NCBI GenBank assembly: GCA_004562765.1
Contig: SFRL01000034.1
Span: forward strand, 1-49,102
Origin: a bacterium
GTDB lineage: Bacteria > Bacillota > Clostridia > Lachnospirales > Lachnospiraceae
Length of the DNA: 49,102 nucleotides
Direction of reading: 5' to 3'
In this document: positions 1-7,966 of the stretch, one piece after another
Position numbering within the stretch: position 1 is the stretch's first letter
Layout of the letters: every line of letters begins with the position of its first letter
Position numbers and translations under genes: made by a program
Notes under the pieces: model-generated
Database searches by the model: none
The model's input: the letters and a program-made list of their open reading frames with translations, nothing else
What the model was told of the DNA's origin: nothing

Positions 1-138
1 GACGCCACCGATATCGCCTTTTGTCAAAGCACCTATCAACGGTATTGGGAGATGCGTCCCTTCGAATCCGACGATGAGCAATTGGCCAATGGCGCGTTTT
101 AACGATAATTCCGACGTTCCTCGCGTTTCTTCCGACAT
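1..138 (-). CDS. GH3 beta-N-acetylhexosaminidase (NagZ-like), N-terminal part only
   Basis: Read on the minus strand, this stretch opens with ATG at 138 (an alternative ATG lies at 144) and stays open to the window edge. It encodes about 46 residues containing RAIGQLLIVGFEGT and, at the edge, KGDIGGV. This is the typical N-terminus of family 3 glycosidases of the NagZ type, which remove N-acetylglucosamine from peptidoglycan fragments. An AAAGG at 147-151 sits 8 nt before ATG138, which favours that start. The catalytic part lies outside the window. The gene abuts an unrelated plus-strand fragment with no intergenic space, and its codon choice looks different from the genes further right, so a recombination or assembly junction near 140-146 is likely. 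The family call rests on the motif alone. Confidence 0.55.
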   Translation of the reverse strand, partial: MSEETRGTSELSLKRAIGQLLIVGFEGTHLPIPLIGALTKGDIGGV

Positions 139-211
139 ATTCATAACCTTTGATGACGGACATCTGAATAATATCACCTATGCTCTTCCGCAGCTTGAAA
201 AATACGGTATG
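137..211 (+). pseudogene. Polysaccharide deacetylase (NodB) fragment fused in frame to the next gene
   Basis: The plus-strand frame open from the window start through 802 contains ITFDDGHLNN and then ALPQLEKYGMKA. This is NodB motif 1 (TFDDG) and the helix that follows it in polysaccharide deacetylases. Nothing else of the deacetylase (the HxxxH motif or later motifs) follows. At the codons for MKA the protein switches to an unrelated regulator. The fragment is therefore a remnant of a deacetylase whose 3' part is gone. The short sequence atgaaagca at 209-217 would suit both parents and may be the microhomology at which they joined. Confidence 0.5.
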
Positions 212-802
212 AAAGCAAATCTTATAGCAACAATCGGTCTTGAACAGGATGAAATTTCCTATATCAAAAAAATTCTTCCACAGAAAGAATGTGAAATCAT
301 GGATGCTGATGTTGTGTCTGATATCATCGTCACTTCAGAATTTGTGGTAATCGTAAGAGCAGGTGCTCTGAACCAAGCAGATATAGGATTATTGTATGAT
401 TATTACAAAGAGATAGCACCGTTTTCCGAGACAGTTATCTTTTTAGGAAGTATAGCGATTCCTACTGAACTAAAAAATCATATTATGGTGTATAAGGACT
501 TTGACAGTCTTCGGGATAACCTCAAATATATATTACTATCTGCGTACCGAAAGCAGAAAAAGAGTGAGAATTTCAGTGTAACTCTCGCAAATGCAATTAT
601 GATACTTAGTAGCATAAGAAAAAAGCCATATATTACGAGTGCAGAACTGGCAGAGAAACTGGAATTGTCTCAGCGTAGCGTACAGAGATATATAGAGACG
701 TTGCGGGTCGCAGGGGAATGGATTGAGTATGATACTGAACACAAGGGCTGGCATCTACAGGTTGGGAAATCTGTATTATGGGGAGATTTTGACGAGGAGT
801 AG
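209..802 (+). CDS. HTH (DeoR-like) domain protein, likely transcriptional regulator
   Basis: A 197-residue protein if started at ATG209; the frame is open further upstream but there it encodes deacetylase sequence. The N-terminal 100 residues form an alpha/beta region (ANLIATIG, FVVIVRAGAL, TVIFLGS) of unknown function. The C-terminal 65 residues are a winged helix-turn-helix of the HTH_11/DeoR type (ITSAELAEKLELSQRSVQRY, then a wing ending in WHLQVGKSVLWGDF). It probably binds DNA. No Shine-Dalgarno precedes ATG209, as expected if the native 5' end was lost in the fusion, so expression as a normal gene is doubtful. A terminator-like hairpin follows at 825. The HTH call is firm; the role is unknown. 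Confidence 0.6.
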   Translation: MKANLIATIGLEQDEISYIKKILPQKECEIMDADVVSDIIVTSEFVVIVRAGALNQADIGLLYDYYKEIAPFSETVIFLGSIAIPTELKNHIMVYKDFDSLRDNLKYILLSAYRKQKKSENFSVTLANAIMILSSIRKKPYITSAELAEKLELSQRSVQRYIETLRVAGEWIEYDTEHKGWHLQVGKSVLWGDFDEE

Positions 803-824
803 AAAAGAATACATGAATAGATGA

Positions 825-855
825 AGCGTGTAATTCGATTTATGCGCTCTTTTGC
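825..855 (+). terminator. Rho-independent terminator after the HTH gene
   Basis: A 9-bp stem (825-833 with 840-848, two G-U pairs) closes a 6-nt loop and is followed by a T-rich tail (cttttgcttt). It lies 23 nt after the HTH stop codon. Confidence 0.5.
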
Positions 856-910
856 TTTGGGGTGATAGTTTTCCACAGAGCGAAAAATCTCTTGGAAAAT
901 ATGATACTCT

Positions 911-943
911 AAAGTATACTACTTATGAGTAGCATACTTTTTT
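911..943 (+). terminator. 12-bp hairpin with T tail upstream of the ATPase remnant
   Basis: Arms 911-922 (AAAGTATACTAC) and 929-940 (GTAGCATACTTT) pair with one mismatch around a TTATGA loop, then TTT follows. It ends 16 nt before the ATG at 957. It could be a terminator, a leader hairpin or an operator for the decayed gene downstream. Confidence 0.45.
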
Positions 944-956
944 AAGAGGTGACAGT

Positions 957-1275
957 ATGATTGGCAGAAAAGATGAAATGAATCGGCTGCAATAAAGTGA
1001 CGGAGATCTCAGACTGCATACACGAGGAAAGGAGCAAATGCAGTAAACTATTATTCTATGCTGGGTGTGGAAAAGGCCTGTGACGAGATCATAGATGAGA
1101 TCAATGATTATATGGGAACGGTTTTTGAGAATATTCCATGCCAATGGAGGAGTATGATGATCTTGTGACCGCTGCGAAGGCATTTCCGGATCTGAAAGAA
1201 CAGTACCTGATCTTTATCAGCAAGTCCGGATTTACGGAACCGGTGTTACGAAGAGCAAAGGAAGAAGGAGCGTAA
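957..1275 (+). pseudogene. Decayed ATP-binding protein (AAA ATPase + DUF234 family)
   Basis: It begins with ATG957 and MIGRKDEMNRLQ, the usual first residues of this ATPase family (MIGRexE), but hits a stop after 12 codons, before any Walker A motif. From about 1020 a second frame encodes the family's C-terminal DUF234-like region (VNYYSMLGVEKACDEI, then YMGTVFENI). A frameshift near 1138-1150 breaks it, and a third frame completes the tail (EEYDDLVTAAKAFPDLKEQY ... RRAKEEGA, stop 1273-1275). Most of the ATPase core is missing. These families are common in gut Firmicutes and often decay; no function is expected here. Confidence 0.6.
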
Positions 1276-1298
1276 TTGCTCACGTTGGGTGATCTTTT

Positions 1299-1979
1299 AT
1301 GAATCAGATGAAAATAATCGCACATATCAAAACCGACTTCCCCACGAAGTTTGGCATTCCCAGGCAGAGCTGCCTGGCAGAGGAACTGACGGGGGAGATC
1401 ATCTTTGAACCGGAGTACCGGCAGGCGGAGGCGTTTCGCGGGATCGAGGAATACTCGCATCTGTGGCTGTTGTGGGAGTTCTCTGAGGCAAAAAGAGAAA
1501 ACTGGTCTGCCACGGTTAAGCCTCCGAGACTGGGAGGAAAAACGCGCATGGGCGTGTTCGCGACGCGCTCACCCTTCCGGCCGAATCCCATCGGGCTGTC
1601 CTGCGTGCGGCTTGTGAAACTGCGTTTTGACGAAACACTTGGTCCGGTTCTTGTGGTGGCAGGTGTTGATCTGATGGACGGGACACCGATCTATGATGTC
1701 AAGCCGTATCTGCCGTATGTGGATGCGCATCCCGAGGCACGGGGCGGTTTTGGGGACCGCGTGAAGGATCATGAGCTGGAAGTCGCCTTTCCGGGAGAAC
1801 TGCTGGTGCGCCTTCCGGAGGAAAAACGTGCCGGAGCGATCGCCTTTCTGCGTCAGGATCCGCGCCCGGCAGTGCACAAGGATCCGCAGAGGATCTATAA
1901 GATCGCCTATGCGGGGTATGATATCCATTTTACTGTTTCAGATGATCAATTGGCGGTGTCAGATGTGGTAAAATTATGA
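1299..1979 (+). CDS. trmO: tRNA (N6-threonylcarbamoyladenosine37-N6)-methyltransferase TrmO
   Basis: 226 residues, full length for the TsaA/TrmO (UPF0066) family. TrmO uses S-adenosylmethionine to N6-methylate t6A37 in tRNA-Thr, which tunes decoding of threonine codons. The hallmark GVFATRSPFRPNPIGLS is intact near residues 87-103, preceded by FRGIEEYSHLWLLWEF and followed by DGTPIYDVKPYLPY. The C-terminal domain after about residue 155 (RLPEEKRAGAIAFLRQDPRP) also fits the family. GGTGAT upstream of ATG1299 is a modest ribosome-binding site; ATG1308 is an alternative. It stands alone between decayed DNA and the nrdD promoter region. Confidence 0.9.
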   Translation: MNQMKIIAHIKTDFPTKFGIPRQSCLAEELTGEIIFEPEYRQAEAFRGIEEYSHLWLLWEFSEAKRENWSATVKPPRLGGKTRMGVFATRSPFRPNPIGLSCVRLVKLRFDETLGPVLVVAGVDLMDGTPIYDVKPYLPYVDAHPEARGGFGDRVKDHELEVAFPGELLVRLPEEKRAGAIAFLRQDPRPAVHKDPQRIYKIAYAGYDIHFTVSDDQLAVSDVVKL

Positions 1980-2036
1980 TCGTATTTTATGAATTGCCGC
2001 ACTATGAAATGAAAAAATGAAAATGCCGCACGCAAA

Positions 2037-2083
2037 ACACAACATCTAGTAGTTGGCTTGAAAATTTTTTCAATATTTTGCAA
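2037..2083 (+). promoter_or_regulatory. Two NrdR-like boxes upstream of nrdD
   Basis: Box 1 at 2037-2052 (ACACAACATCTAGTAG) matches the NrdR consensus ACACWATATATWGTGT at 12 of 16 positions. Box 2 has its core CAATATTTTG at 2071-2080, matching CWATATATWG at 9 of 10. The two cores start at 2040 and 2071, 31 nt apart, or three helical turns, as is usual for paired NrdR boxes. NrdR represses ribonucleotide reductase genes when ATP/dATP is bound. The repressor gene is not in the window. Confidence 0.55.
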
Positions 2084-2091
2084 TTTAGGGC

Positions 2092-2120
2092 TTCCATTTT
2101 ACAGATGAATCCGTTATAGT
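2092..2120 (+). promoter_or_regulatory. Putative nrdD promoter
   Basis: TATAGT at 2115-2120 is a good -10; TTCCAT at 2092-2097, 17 nt upstream, is a weak -35. It lies just after the NrdR-like boxes and 42 nt before the nrdD start. Confidence 0.4.
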
Positions 2121-2161
2121 AGATAATAGTAAATAATCAATAACAGATGCGGAGAAAAACG

Positions 2162-4351
2162 ATGGCGAACTACAAGATTATCAAAAGAGACGGAAAAGAA
2201 GTGGATTTCGAGGAGGAGAAGATCGTAAGCGCGATCGCCAAGGCGAATCACGAGATAGAGGACATTCACAAGCTGAGTGACTGCCAGATCCGGGCAATTG
2301 CAAATAACGTGAAAAATCAGGTGGCGGAATCCCTGCACACGGTCAGTGTGGAGGAGATACAGGATATGGTGGAGAAGGGCATCATGCAGATGCGCGGCTA
2401 TGAGGTGGCGCAGAAGTATGTGCGCTACCGCTATACGAGAGAACTGGCGCGTAAGGCGAACTCCACAGACAATGGAATACTGGCACTTCTGGAGCGCATC
2501 AACGAGGAAGTCAAGCAGGAAAATTCCAACAAGAACCCGGTGATCAACTCCACCCAGCGCGACTATATGGCAGGAGAGGTCAGCAAGGACTTAAGCAGCC
2601 GTATTCTGCTCCCGGAGGAGATCATTCAGGCACATAACGAGGGTATCATCCACTTTCATGATATGGATTACTATGCGCAGAAGGAACATAACTGTGATCT
2701 GATCAATCTGCAGGACATGCTGGAGAACGGAACCGTCATCAACGGAACAAAGATCGAAAAGCCCCACAGCTTTTCCGTGGCCTGTAATGTGACGACGCAG
2801 ATCGTGGCACAGGTGGCATCCAACCAGTATGGCGGACAGTCATTCTCACTGGCACATCTGGCACCGTTTGTGGACATCACCCGCAAGAAGATCCGTGAAC
2901 AGGTTGAGGAAGAGCGCCGTGAATGCGGTGATTTTATGGACACGGAAGTGATCAGCAAAGTGACCGAGCGTCGTCTGAAACGGGAGATCACGCAGGGTAT
3001 CCAGATCATTCAGTATCAGCTCAATACACTGATGACCTGTAACGGACAGTCCCCCTTTGTGACCGTATTTATGTATCTGGATGAGGTCGAGGACGGACAG
3101 ACGAGAGATGATCTGGCGATGATCATTGAGGAGACCTTAAAGCAGCGGATGCAGGGTGTCAAAAATGAGAAGGGTGTCTGGATCACACCGGCATTTCCGA
3201 AACTGATCTATGTGCTGGACGAGGATAATATCCATGAGGATTCAAAATACTGGTATCTGACTGAGCTTGCAGCTAAGTGTTCCGCAAAGCGTCTTGTGCC
3301 GGACTATATTTCCGCAAAGATGATGCGCGAGCTGAAAAAGGGCAATGTATATACATGCATGGGCTGTCGTTCCTTCCTTACCGTGGAGGAGAGCCAGAAA
3401 AACGAGGATGGAAGCTACAAGTTTTACGGACGTTTCAATCAGGGCGTTGTCACCATCAATCTGGTGGATGTGGCATGCGCTTCGGATGGCGATATGGACC
3501 GTTTCTGGGAGATCTTAGAGGATCGTCTGGAGTTGTGCCACCGTGCGCTTCGCTGCAGACATGAGCGTCTGCTGGGTACACCCTCTGATGTGGCACCGAT
3601 CCTGTGGCAGAACGGTGCACTGGCGCGCCTGAAAAAGGGCGAGGTCATCGACAAGCTGCTTTACGGCGGCTACTCTACGATCTCACTGGGATATGCAGGG
3701 CTCTATGAGATGTGTGTGCGGATGACCGGAAAGTCACATACGGATCCGGAGGCAAAGCCCTTTGCACTGGCTGTCATGCAGAAACTGAACGACAAGTGTG
3801 CGGAGTGGAAGGCTGCGGAAAACATCAGCTATTCCGTATACGGCACACCGATGGAATCCACCACTTATAAATTTGCAAAATGCTTACAGCGCCGTTACGG
3901 GATCATCCCCGGCGTGACCGATAAAAACTATATCACCAACAGCTACCACGTGCATGTAACGGAAAAGATCGACGCATTCTCCAAGCTGAAGTTTGAGTCT
4001 GAGTTCCAGAAGCTGTCTCCGGGCGGTGCGATCAGCTATGTGGAAGTGCCGAACATGCAGCAGAACATCACGGCGGTACTGGAAGTGATGAAATATATCT
4101 ACGACAATATCATGTATGCAGAACTGAACACGAAGAGTGATTTCTGTGAGTGCTGTAATTATGACGGCGAGATCAAGATTGTGAAAGACAGTGCCGGAAA
4201 GCTCGTGTGGGAGTGCCCCAACTGCGGCAACCGTGATCAGGAAAAGCTGTTTGTAGCGCGTCGTACCTGTGGCTACATCGGTACGCAGTTCTGGAATCAG
4301 GGACGTACACAGGAGATTCAGGAGCGTGTATTGCACCTGTCCAACGAATAA
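2162..4351 (+). CDS. nrdD: Anaerobic (class III) ribonucleoside-triphosphate reductase
   Basis: 729 residues from ATG2162. GGAG at 2151-2154 lies 7 nt upstream, which decides against the earlier ATG2147. NrdD reduces ribonucleoside triphosphates to deoxy forms with a glycyl radical and formate, and works only without oxygen. Residues 1-95 are an ATP-cone allosteric domain (ANYKIIKRDGKEVDFEEEKI). The large barrel follows, with NCDLINLQDML and VACNVTTQ. Near the C-terminus two CxxC-type cysteine pairs (CECC and CPNC) form the zinc site, and RRTCGYIG carries the glycyl radical at about Gly704. All parts are intact. The usual activase gene nrdG does not follow; another radical SAM gene does. Confidence 0.95.
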   Translation: MANYKIIKRDGKEVDFEEEKIVSAIAKANHEIEDIHKLSDCQIRAIANNVKNQVAESLHTVSVEEIQDMVEKGIMQMRGYEVAQKYVRYRYTRELARKANSTDNGILALLERINEEVKQENSNKNPVINSTQRDYMAGEVSKDLSSRILLPEEIIQAHNEGIIHFHDMDYYAQKEHNCDLINLQDMLENGTVINGTKIEKPHSFSVACNVTTQIVAQVASNQYGGQSFSLAHLAPFVDITRKKIREQVEEERRECGDFMDTEVISKVTERRLKREITQGIQIIQYQLNTLMTCNGQSPFVTVFMYLDEVEDGQTRDDLAMIIEETLKQRMQGVKNEKGVWITPAFPKLIYVLDEDNIHEDSKYWYLTELAAKCSAKRLVPDYISAKMMRELKKGNVYTCMGCRSFLTVEESQKNEDGSYKFYGRFNQGVVTINLVDVACASDGDMDRFWEILEDRLELCHRALRCRHERLLGTPSDVAPILWQNGALARLKKGEVIDKLLYGGYSTISLGYAGLYEMCVRMTGKSHTDPEAKPFALAVMQKLNDKCAEWKAAENISYSVYGTPMESTTYKFAKCLQRRYGIIPGVTDKNYITNSYHVHVTEKIDAFSKLKFESEFQKLSPGGAISYVEVPNMQQNITAVLEVMKYIYDNIMYAELNTKSDFCECCNYDGEIKIVKDSAGKLVWECPNCGNRDQEKLFVARRTCGYIGTQFWNQGRTQEIQERVLHLSNE

Positions 4352-4405
4352 TACAGAAAAAACGCGAAGGAACCGGACCGTTCCGGAGCGAAAAGGAAAA
4401 CGACC

Positions 4406-5392
4406 ATGAGGATCGCACCTTATCAGGAAATACTGGAACAAAAATTTAAGAGACAAAAGGAGTTGCTTGCCATGGGCGCAGAAGTCCATGCGAACGGACA
4501 CTGCTTTCATTATGGCAGCATCTCCTTTGGATGCAGGGACTGCTTCACCGGGGAGCAGTCCATTAATTTATTTCACGGTACGCAGTGCATGTGCCATTGT
4601 CCGTATTGCTATTACAATCCGACCCGGGAAGAGATCCTTTTGAATGAGGAGCAGGAAAAAAAGGAGATCGAGTTCACGAAGTACAAGCTGCGTGAGCTGG
4701 AAAACTATCGACCGGCGATCGTTTCACTCTGTTCTTCCGGCGAAACACTGCTTTATATGGATACCTTTGAGCGCTATGCGGCGGAGATCTATCCGCTGAT
4801 CTATGCAAAAAATATTCATCCATACACATTTTTGTACACGAACGGGATTCTGGCGGATGATGCCATGTTGGAGCGTCTGCAGCGAATCGGTGTACAGGAG
4901 GTGCGTTTTCACTGGTCGGCAAGCGGATTTTCGGATGAAGTGTATGAGCATATGAAGTGTGCAAAAGCACGTGGCATGGTTGTCACCGTGGAGGAACCCG
5001 CATATCCGCCGAACCGTGATGCGATCATGGAACGGCTGCCGATGCTGGAGGAGCTCGGGCTGTCCCATCTGGATCTGATCGAGCTGCACCTGACGGAATA
5101 TAACTGGGACGCCATGCAGAAACTTTTTCCGGGAGACGGCTATGCGGCATACAAGGATTACTTTTATCATCTCTATGATAACGGGATGACCTATGATATC
5201 ATGGAGGAATGTATCAGTAAGGGTTATCATTTTTCTGTGATTGACTGCAATTCAGGCGTTGAGCGCTGCCGAAACAATCTTGATCAGGATGTCTGCTTTT
5301 CATGGGCATGTGTGGAGAATATGTGCAGTCCGTGGGACGAGGGACCGGGTTTTACTGCGCGCATGAAAAATGGGAAGCCTTATCGAAAATAA
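4406..5392 (+). CDS. Radical SAM protein next to nrdD
   Basis: 328 residues. The CX3CX2C cluster motif that binds the [4Fe-4S]-SAM centre is at Cys61, Cys65 and Cys68 (QCMCHCPYCYY). There are extra cysteines upstream (33, 43, 46) and five near the C-terminus (281, 288, 297, 302, 307), which could hold auxiliary iron-sulfur clusters. The barrel segments (SLCSSGETLLYMDTF, TFLYTNGIL, VRFHWSASGF) fit a radical SAM fold. Its start has AAGGA 7 nt upstream, and the 54-nt gap to nrdD suggests cotranscription. It is twice the length of a typical NrdG activase and lacks that family's short layout, so I do not call it nrdG. The substrate is unknown; a link to nrdD is inferred from position only. Confidence 0.75.
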   Translation: MRIAPYQEILEQKFKRQKELLAMGAEVHANGHCFHYGSISFGCRDCFTGEQSINLFHGTQCMCHCPYCYYNPTREEILLNEEQEKKEIEFTKYKLRELENYRPAIVSLCSSGETLLYMDTFERYAAEIYPLIYAKNIHPYTFLYTNGILADDAMLERLQRIGVQEVRFHWSASGFSDEVYEHMKCAKARGMVVTVEEPAYPPNRDAIMERLPMLEELGLSHLDLIELHLTEYNWDAMQKLFPGDGYAAYKDYFYHLYDNGMTYDIMEECISKGYHFSVIDCNSGVERCRNNLDQDVCFSWACVENMCSPWDEGPGFTARMKNGKPYRK

Positions 5393-5417
5393 AAGATGAA
5401 GAGTGAGCATCTATTTA

Positions 5418-5446
5418 TAGACAATGGGGAATTATTCTGATAAAAT
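5418..5446 (+). promoter_or_regulatory. Sigma-A type promoter of the GGDEF-EAL gene
   Basis: TAGACA (5418-5423), 17 nt spacer, TAAAAT (5441-5446), 28 nt before the start codon at 5475. Confidence 0.45.
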
Positions 5447-5474
5447 AAGTGCATAGGAGTAGGGAGATGATACA

Positions 5475-7772
5475 ATGAAGATTAGTTTTTCGATTTTATA
5501 CATACTCGTTTCACTGGCACTGATCGGATTTCTCATTCGTGCGGTATACCAGAAAAAAGATCCTACCAAACATGTAAAGTGGGTGATGAGCTTTGCCTGT
5601 CTTTGTGTCTGGGCAAGTATTGCGCAGCTTTTGACATCCCAGAGGCTTGTGGCAGACATTGCGTATGCCCTGTTTTTTGTCTCTATTGACTGGCTGTTGG
5701 CGGCACTGGTAGGATTTTGCAACGTATACTGTGATTTTCGCATGGAGCGTTTTATCAAGCCATGGATCCTGCTGGTGATCTGTGCGGTGGATTCTGTGCA
5801 GCTTATGCTCAATCCCTGGCTGCACCATGCGTACACCATGCGGCTTTCCCTTCATAAGAATATAGGATATTGGGTTTACGACGCACGGTGGGCGTTTCAG
5901 CTTCATCTGCTGTGGTCTTATGTGCTGGTGGCATTGATCTTCGGTCTGCTGTTGCAAAAGATCGTTAAGGTGCCGCGGATGTACCGTGACAAGTATCGAA
6001 ATGTGCTTTTGATGCTGGGTACGGTCGTGATCCTTGATGCGCTGCATCTGATCCTGGGGACGATCGTGGACTTTTCTGTTCTGGGATTTCCGCTGGCAGC
6101 GATCGCCATTTACTATTACGCAATTGAGTTTATACCGCGGGCGCTTGTGAGTAAGACACTGGGGCTGGCTGTGGATGAGTTGTTGGACGGTGTGATCATT
6201 GCAGATGTCGATAATCGGGCAATCTATGCAAACGACTGCGTAAAGGATCTGCTGGATCTTCATGGGAAGACAGGGGAACACTTCCAGGAAGATTTTGAAT
6301 TGTGGTGCAGACAGAACTATCAGTCACCGGAGGAGAACTTTATTTACGACTGGACAATGGAAGCAAAGGATGGCGAGAAGCGTTATCTGAAGGTACAGTA
6401 TCGCCGCCTATTGGATGAGGAAGGAAAATATCTGGGCTGTTATCTCAATGTGCAGGAGCGCACGGAAGAGATTGAGACACTGTTGCAGGAGCGTTATGCC
6501 GCAACACATGACTTCCTGACCGGACTTTACAACCGCGAGTATTTCTACAAGCAGGCAGAGCGGTGTCTGCGCCTGCATCCGGATGAGCGGTATCTGATGA
6601 TCTGTTCAGATATCCGTAATTTTAAGATGATCAACGATATTTTTGGCAGAGAGGCGGCGGACCGTCTGCTGATCGATATGGCACAGGCAATGCGCACGCA
6701 GGCGATCGGGGGAGAGGTGTACGGACGTCTGGTGAATGACCGCTTTGCAATGATGATGCGAAAACGCGATTACCGTGAGATGAAGCTCATCGATAAATCG
6801 ACGGAGGTCATGAAGATTGCAAACGATGTATCTTATCCGTTGAAGGTATATCTCGGTGTTTACGAGATTGATGATCCGTCCATGCCGATCTCTATGATGT
6901 GTGATCGTGCGTTGCTGGCGCTTGGTACGATCAAGGGAGATTATCAGAAGCAGGTTGCCTACTACGATGAAAAGCTCCGTTATAATGTGCTTCAGGAGCA
7001 GGAACTGGCAGCTGGACTTGACCGTGCGATCCGCGAGGGCGAGATCGAACTGTACATCCAGCCGCAGATCACGGTGGATGGCAGATGTCTGGGCGGCGAG
7101 GGACTGGTGCGCTGGAACCATCCGACAAAAGGATTGCTTTTACCGGCGGCATTTATCGAATCCTTTGAGCGCAATGGCATGATCGTTAAGCTGGATCTGC
7201 ATGTGTGGGAGCTTGCCTGCAAGCAGCTTCGTGAATGGAAAGATAAAGGATTTCCGGATCGTTATCTCTCTGTGAATATTTCACCGAAGGATTTCTTCTT
7301 TGTTGACATTTACAAAGAATTTACAACACTGGTCGGCCGCTATGGTATCAGTCCAAAAAACCTCAAGCTGGAGATTACGGAGACTGCCATCATTACAGAT
7401 CTGCCGAAGCAGCTCGCGTTGATCAAAAAGCTGCGGGAAGCAGGCTTTGGTGTAGCGATGGACGATTTCGGAAGCGGATACTCATCGTTGAATATGTTGA
7501 AGGATATACGGGTGGATACGTTGAAGATCGATATGGAGTTCCTGCGTCAGAGCGAGAGCGAGGAGCGCAGCCGTACGATCTTAAAGACAGTCGTTGCACT
7601 GTCCAAGGAGCTTGGTATGCCGGTCATCACAGAAGGTGTGGAGACGAAGGATCATGTGGATTTCCTGACGCAGATCGGATGCGATATCTTCCAGGGCTTC
7701 TTCTTTGCAAGGCCGATGAAGGCAGCAGACTATGAGAAAAAATATCTGACAAACGATTCGGTTCCGGAGTAA
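5475..7772 (+). CDS. Membrane c-di-GMP phosphodiesterase: 7TM-PAS-GGDEF(degenerate)-EAL
   Basis: 765 residues. About seven membrane segments occupy residues 1-225 and resemble the 7TM sensor module of histidine kinases. A PAS-like region follows (about 225-325), then a GGDEF domain (about 335-480) and an EAL domain (about 500-755). The diguanylate cyclase signature is replaced by GRLVNDRF near residue 417, so synthesis of c-di-GMP is not expected. The EAL catalytic set is present: EGL in GGEGLVRW, the Asn of VNISPKD, EITE, DDFGSGYSS, KID, EGVE and QGFFFARP. It is therefore likely a phosphodiesterase that lowers c-di-GMP in response to a signal at the membrane, perhaps with GTP as an allosteric ligand of the dead GGDEF. 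GGGAG precedes the start. It is monocistronic, with a terminator at 7799. Confidence 0.9.
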   Translation: MKISFSILYILVSLALIGFLIRAVYQKKDPTKHVKWVMSFACLCVWASIAQLLTSQRLVADIAYALFFVSIDWLLAALVGFCNVYCDFRMERFIKPWILLVICAVDSVQLMLNPWLHHAYTMRLSLHKNIGYWVYDARWAFQLHLLWSYVLVALIFGLLLQKIVKVPRMYRDKYRNVLLMLGTVVILDALHLILGTIVDFSVLGFPLAAIAIYYYAIEFIPRALVSKTLGLAVDELLDGVIIADVDNRAIYANDCVKDLLDLHGKTGEHFQEDFELWCRQNYQSPEENFIYDWTMEAKDGEKRYLKVQYRRLLDEEGKYLGCYLNVQERTEEIETLLQERYAATHDFLTGLYNREYFYKQAERCLRLHPDERYLMICSDIRNFKMINDIFGREAADRLLIDMAQAMRTQAIGGEVYGRLVNDRFAMMMRKRDYREMKLIDKSTEVMKIANDVSYPLKVYLGVYEIDDPSMPISMMCDRALLALGTIKGDYQKQVAYYDEKLRYNVLQEQELAAGLDRAIREGEIELYIQPQITVDGRCLGGEGLVRWNHPTKGLLLPAAFIESFERNGMIVKLDLHVWELACKQLREWKDKGFPDRYLSVNISPKDFFFVDIYKEFTTLVGRYGISPKNLKLEITETAIITDLPKQLALIKKLREAGFGVAMDDFGSGYSSLNMLKDIRVDTLKIDMEFLRQSESEERSRTILKTVVALSKELGMPVITEGVETKDHVDFLTQIGCDIFQGFFFARPMKAADYEKKYLTNDSVPE

Positions 7773-7798
7773 ACCATGTGCGATTTATAAGTCAGGCG

Positions 7799-7831
7799 AA
7801 AACGCCTTCCCGAAGGGAGGGCGTTTTTTTG
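7799..7831 (+). terminator. Strong rho-independent terminator
   Basis: AAAACGCC-TTCCC pairs with GGGAG-GGCGTT across a GAA loop, with one G-U pair, followed by seven T residues. It separates the GGDEF-EAL gene from the pstS promoter. Confidence 0.85.
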
Positions 7832-7850
7832 TACATTTTTTTCGATATTC

Positions 7851-7917
7851 CTTTACTTCTTTTTTACAGTAATTTTACGAAAGTGCGGTTTTTGATTTTA
7901 CATGGCATGCTTATGAT
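7851..7917 (+). promoter_or_regulatory. Pho-type promoter of pstSCA
   Basis: TTTTAC-type boxes start at 7851 (CTTTAC), 7862, 7873 and 7896, giving steps of 11, 11 and 23 nt. The last starts exactly 16 nt before a -10 element TATGAT (7912-7917). No good -35 exists, as expected for activation by a PhoB/PhoP-class regulator. TTTTACATG (7896-7904) is mirrored by CATGTAAAA at 7922-7930, an inverted repeat spanning the -10. The same spacing recurs at three more promoters in this window. Confidence 0.75.
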
Positions 7918-7966
7918 AAGTCATGTAAAAAATAAATATAAAAATCAGAACATGGAGGAATTACTG

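Noticed and set aside
1..102. 34-codon plus-strand open stretch ending at TAA 100-102
   Set aside because: The minus strand of the same bases reads as a clear GH3 N-terminus, which explains the region better.
1995..2031. Direct repeat TGCCGCAC (1995-2002 and 2024-2031)
   Set aside because: Only 8 nt and two copies; it could be chance and no role is suggested beyond lying upstream of the NrdR-like boxes.
4406..5392. nrdG (class III reductase activase)
   Set aside because: The protein is about twice NrdG length with a different cysteine layout; only its position suggested the name.
5511..6281. 256-codon minus-strand open frame
   Set aside because: It lies wholly inside the 7TM-GGDEF-EAL gene, has His/Gln/Arg-rich low-plausibility sequence and no ribosome-binding site.
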